Of a stretch of 64,000 bases of DNA, positions 59,896-64,000 are shown piece by piece. The notes under the pieces were generated by a model. It ran no database searches. It was not told where the DNA came from and saw only the letters and a program-made list of their open reading frames with translations. Position 1 is the stretch's first letter. Each line of letters opens with the position of its first letter. The translations under genes were made by a program, and so were the position numbers. The stretch covers positions 69,081,992 through 69,145,991 of the forward strand of contig CM022951.1 in assembly GCA_012931725.1 (NCBI GenBank), in the 5' to 3' direction. The DNA is from Litsea cubeba. Taxonomy: Eukaryota; Streptophyta; Magnoliopsida; Laurales; Lauraceae.

Positions 59896-60981
59896 AATGA
59901 TCCAAACTTCACTCAAATGACCTAAATTTCGCTCAAATAAGAGTGGGGCTACCGTTATGTTGAACTTGTCATGAGTAAAAATATGTGATTTTCTTAGGAA
60001 CGGCCAACGGAGTGAATCATGTTCTAATTATTGGTTTTACATGGTAAATCCAATTGTAGGCACACATCTATTGGAGTGAGGTAAATACGAGTACTTGGGT
60101 ATATTGTTGTGAACAAGAAGGAACATATCACACCCCAACATAATTAAGACATGACTTCAATGATAATAATGAACAAGGAATAAACAAAATTTACCAAAAA
60201 GAACAAGGACTAAACAAAAGTAGCAAGCATACGGCTGGCAACAGACCTGGTGACAGCCCACATCCACTCAAGACCTAATACAATTCCACATTGGTTTCAG
60301 ATTGTTCCATGGGCCAATGGGCCGGACCCAGATATAAGTTTAAGGTTCCAAATCTTTATCTGGCTGGATTTGGGTCCTTGATCGAATTCTTGTGAGACTT
60401 GGGTCGTTCTGACGGAGGGGATACCTTCTATAATGATTTAAGGTTTGAAGAAACATGGGGCCCATCGACCCTACCCAATACAATAATGGTTAGAAGCTTA
60501 TCCATCTAAGAAAAAAATCAGGTCTATTCAACATTGCTCGTTATCCAATCTAGGGTGATTTCGTGTTCCCAGGGCCTTTTGTTTTTTACATATATAGGAG
60601 ATCGAGAAGAACCTACATGCATTCTTATTCCTCCAATGGAAAATTCAAATCCTTTATATTGACATAAATCATTTCACTTTTTCTCTTTTGGAAGGAAAAT
60701 TTGTAGTGCCGAACAATATAAACAATGGGCTGCATGAAAAATTAAAACGGTTCACTTCTCTATCATAAAATTCTCTCTGCACCCAAATGTACCCTAAATG
60801 GGAGAAGGAACCATTTCCAATCAAGGGGTGGATAGATAACTGAACAATTTCACCCATGACCGGCCTTTACCTCTCATCATCAAAGTGTACGTTTTCCTTT
60901 GAATTCCTCAGTCCATTAATTTGGTTGGGCAATTTAGGGAGTGAAAAGCTGATAAGTTAAATTCATCTACTAAAACTCTGT
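59896..60981. other. Intergenic, no gene supported
   Basis: AT-rich; short frames only. Confidence 0.5.
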
Positions 60982-61252
60982 GAAAAGCTGGGGTACGTTT
61001 TCCTTACCCCAATGGGGTAAGGAGTTGGGCTCTTATTGTGGAGGTCAGGGTTCAGCTCCCACCTCCCCCCTATATATTTCCTTATGTTTATATGCGGGCT
61101 TTCTTCCTACTTCGGTGAGCTTCCTTCTCAGGTCTGCCGGGCTTTTTTCCTCCTTTGTTGGCTTCCTTCCTAGGTGTACCGGGTTCTATATGATTAAAAA
61201 AAAAAGGTCCCAGCCACTGTGTATGTGAGGTAACAAACAAAAAAAAAAAAAA
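60982..61252 (+). repeat. tRNA-derived SINE with 9-bp target duplication
   Basis: Head GGGGTAAGGAGTTGGGCTC with B-box-like CAGGGTTCAGCTCCCACC; body of repeated GGCTT.CTTCCTA words; poly-A tail. AAACTCTGT flanks it at 60973-60981 and 61253-61261. An internal A tract at 61195-61205 suggests a composite or an older tail. Confidence 0.7.
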
Positions 61253-62052
61253 AAACTCTGTATTTGATAATTGATAGTGAAATCGATGGATTTTGGGAAT
61301 TCCAAAAAATTGCAAAGAAATTCTTCAATCTTCTTCTTCTAACATCATCTTCTTTCAAATTTATTAATTTATCTACTCAACAACTCAAATCTCTCTTAAA
61401 ATTTTCTTAATAGCTAAAAGTCTTGCTTGAACTAGGAGAGAAGTTGAAAAAGTTTTTGATGGTGGGAAATTTCTCCTAAAACCATTTTGTGTGCCTTCCC
61501 TGATCCCTCTTTAAAAAGCCAATAAGGGGCCGGTCTTAGGAAGCTGAACTGCTGCCTGGCACGATCCACGTCCAAATTCAACCCGTCCAAAGTTAGGAAG
61601 AAAATATATTATTACACCCTTCTCTATCCGCTTAAACTTTTAAAATAAGCTGTTGTCAACAGAAAATAGGTCTCCCAAATATCCAAATGCCCCAAGTAAC
61701 CAACTTGGAAAAATCGGATATGGATCAATATCTTGACCCATTCTTAAATTAGGTACAGATTAATTGGGCCCATGAAACCCGGATAAAATTTGGATTCTCT
61801 GTTCTATTTCATGGATTTCCTACATGATGATCTGATGATTGATGCCACTATTTCATGGATCAAGCATTCAAGCAATGTGGTTAGGTTCTTGGTGGAGGGC
61901 TGTCTGGCCTACCTGGGGTAGTAATAGTATCATGTCCCATGGAAAATGGGTGGGATTGAAATTGAAAGGATCCCACAGGGACAACGGCCCCTAAATAAAA
62001 TGGCCATTTACATGGGAAATATTTGCATATGTAAAAGGCAGATGGCCCCTTG
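61253..62052. other. Intergenic / upstream region of the 62.2-kb candidate gene
   Basis: No gene seen; the last few hundred bases are the candidate promoter of the small gene. Confidence 0.5.
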
Positions 62053-62060
62053 TATAAATA
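62053..62060 (+). promoter_or_regulatory. TATA box (TATAAATA)
   Basis: TATAAATA lies about 115-120 bp before the ATG at 62175. A start of transcription near 62085 would be expected. Confidence 0.6.
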
Positions 62061-62174
62061 TTTGTAACGGAAATTTTGGAGCCACACGAATGTCCGACAT
62101 TTCGAAGACCAAGTTGGAGCGCGCGCGGGAGAGACTGGAGAAGAACAAGAAGCGAATTTACAGGAATTTGAAAG

Positions 62175-62474
62175 ATGTCACAACCACAAACCCCAACTCC
62201 CAACAACAACAACAATCACAATCAGAGAAACATCAGAAAAGATTCAGCACCTCCACTCCATTCCATTCCTTCTCGATCTCTCTTTCCCTCCCTACTTCTC
62301 GCGGATCTCTCCTCTCTCCGCCACGATTCTCGAAGGAATTCGACTCAGCTAGGGCAAATTGTCGGAGAGACCGCGATTTTCAGATACGAATTGAAGGAAT
62401 TGAAGGGATCTGTAGGGTTTTGGTCACATCTCTGGAAAGAAATACAAAGAAATACGATTTTCCGGAGGGATTGA
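62175..62474 (+). CDS. Candidate small protein gene, 99 residues, family not recognised
   Basis: ATG in AAAGATGTC context, TGA at 62472-62474. N-terminus MSQPQTPTPNNNNNHNQ is low-complexity; then SIPSRSLFPSLLLADLSSL, followed by a charged helical stretch ETAIFRYELKELKGSVGFW and a basic end EIQRNTIFRRD. The latter two-thirds read like a conserved small domain, but I cannot name it; no signal peptide or membrane span. An overlapping frame opens at the first ATG after the TATA box (62090) and runs 139 residues to 62509. If transcription starts near 62085, that ATG would be almost at the cap and probably skipped. A GTATG donor-like site at about 62627 suggests a spliced 3' UTR or further exons. 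Confidence 0.5.
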   Translation: MSQPQTPTPNNNNNHNQRNIRKDSAPPLHSIPSRSLFPSLLLADLSSLRHDSRRNSTQLGQIVGETAIFRYELKELKGSVGFWSHLWKEIQRNTIFRRD

Positions 62475-64000
62475 GAAGGTTTTGGATCTTTTTTTCATTT
62501 AGAACTTGAATGCGGCTCCCGATTGAGATTTCTAGGTTTTTTTTTTTTCACGGGTTCTGTTCAAGGGAGAATGCGCTGGCGGTTTGAGGAGCTATAGATG
62601 AGAAGCTTTTTTTGGTAGTAGAAGAATGGTATGTTGTTTTGATTATGCGCCTTCTCATGTATTTTCTTTAACTTGATTGCCTTTTGCTTGCATTGTGTTG
62701 GAAAAATAGGTTTCTTGCCTTTTAACTGCAATGCACGTTGAAATTTGAATCCTTTACGAAAATCGCGCCATTAAATGCTTATGTTCTTGCTTTGTTATTT
62801 ATTTATTGCTTTCATCTGATCGGGATTGGGTTAACATGACGACAATGATGATGATATGATGTCCAATAGGGCTAATTTCATTCAAAAGCTTTCAATATTG
62901 CAATTTTTTTAGGAGAGTCTTCAAATCAACAATTTCATTAAGATGGCATAAGATTTAATCTCAGGTGAAAGGGTTCTGATGAATCTGATAAATTCTCACC
63001 TTAACTAAATTGTTTTTTTTTTTTTTTTTGAATTCTTTATTTGGTAAATTTGGCTGAGAGAACCAGAATCTGATTCTTCCAGTAACCAACCTGCCTTTCG
63101 CAATAGCTTCAGTTGGAGAAAATCAGTTTGGTTTCTTCATAGTTTAGAGGTGATTTTGGCTTCGTTGTTCCTATACCAATAAAAATTTGTTGGGATAGGG
63201 AACACAAAATTTCTCAATGCTATTTTGTTAAAAGAAATTCCTGGTATGCTATTTGTTAAAAGACATGAATCTGATGCACTGTTGAATCATCAATGAGGTA
63301 CTACCTCTCTTGCCAAACCAGATTGGCAAAGGATGCACATTACAGGAGAATTGTCTTTTTTCCTAACATTGAAGTAGAGATGCTTCCAAATTGGCTGAGA
63401 AGGAAACCATGTCATTCTCTTTTTGTCAGTGGCCAACTATAGGGAACTTGTATTATGATCGAAAGATGTGAGTATGAATTGTATTTTTATACTACTTGTT
63501 ATTTGATTTTAACACTAGCTATAACTTAAAGAGCACAAAGAGTCTTTTATTTTCGTTTTTGAATATGGCCATACTAAGTCCTGGTCATTCGTTCATTACT
63601 GCTAACCTGAATGGCAGCAACATGATCTAGCTATTATTTTAGCCATCAAATTGTAATGTTGTTGATGAAGACCAGACGGCTATTGTCTATGCTAATCCGC
63701 TATGGGTTCAATCCAATGGTCAAATCCCAAGCTTTAAGCTTGAAATAAGAGGATCTACCATACATAGGCACTTCCAAGCCTAAGTTAGCATCACTTTGGT
63801 CTAGTGTTTTAGCCTAAGATCCAGTACACCACAAAAAAAAAAAAAAAACACTTTTCGAGATGAATGTCTAAAGACATTAGTTACAAGTTTGTGTATGCTT
63901 AACTTAGGAGTGTGCACAAGTTGTACTCCAACTCTTACTAAATTTAACAGAATTTATAACTAGACTACACCTTGTCGGATCTTATGGGAATGATTTCAGA
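62475..64000. other. Probable transcript continuation, then intergenic
   Basis: Possible intron after AAGAATG|GTATG (about 62627). I could not identify a matching downstream exon before the window end. Confidence 0.4.

Overview
The window is nuclear DNA of a flowering plant. The genes are plant receptor-kinase, RLCK and bHLH families with spliced, intron-bearing structures. Intergenic DNA is AT-rich and full of tRNA-derived SINEs, small terminal-inverted-repeat (TIR) transposons and LTR remnants. Gene density is low: five supportable genes and one 3'-terminal exon in 64 kb. I cannot place the plant below angiosperm level from this sequence alone.

Layout. 0-0.6 kb: probable last exon of an unrecognised gene. 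0.6-12.4 kb: repeat-rich, holding two SINEs, MITE-like elements, a decayed ~60-bp tandem array, and a 1,150-bp near-perfect foldback element at 9292-10441 with an 8-bp target duplication. 12.5-14.4 kb (minus): an intronless receptor-like kinase of the At2g45590/At4g25390 type. 14.86-15.96 kb: a TIR element about 480 bp upstream of that kinase, carrying TGACGTCA-bearing tandem repeats. 16-26 kb: repeats, including a MULE-like element with a gene-like fragment (21.4-22.2 kb), a hAT-like MITE, and a long-TIR element with another MITE nested in it. 26.4-27.3 kb: a three-exon gene for a 98-residue putative secreted peptide. 31.7-34.2 kb: a four-exon PTI1-like cytoplasmic kinase (At3g15890 type) with a MITE-like insertion in its third intron. 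37.0-38.0 kb: a probable solo Copia-type LTR with nine copies of a palindromic motif. 48.7-50.1 kb: a second MULE of the same family as that at 21.4 kb, with a 9-bp target duplication, internal tandem repeats and a broken gene-like segment. 53.7-54.8 kb: a three-exon bHLH factor (bHLH36/118/120 type) whose first intron appears to use a GC donor. 56-61 kb: SINEs. 62.2-62.5 kb: a candidate 99-residue gene with a TATA box.

How the genes relate. Nothing here is an operon. The most informative context is the kinase (12.5 kb) and bHLH (53.7 kb) pair. From memory of the Arabidopsis map, the same two families are neighbours at two duplicated loci (At4g25390-At4g25400 and At5g51770-At5g51780), so this window probably preserves an old kinase-bHLH neighbourhood stretched by transposon insertions. 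The two kinases and the small peptide suggest membrane-proximal signalling roles by family, but nothing in the sequence links them functionally.
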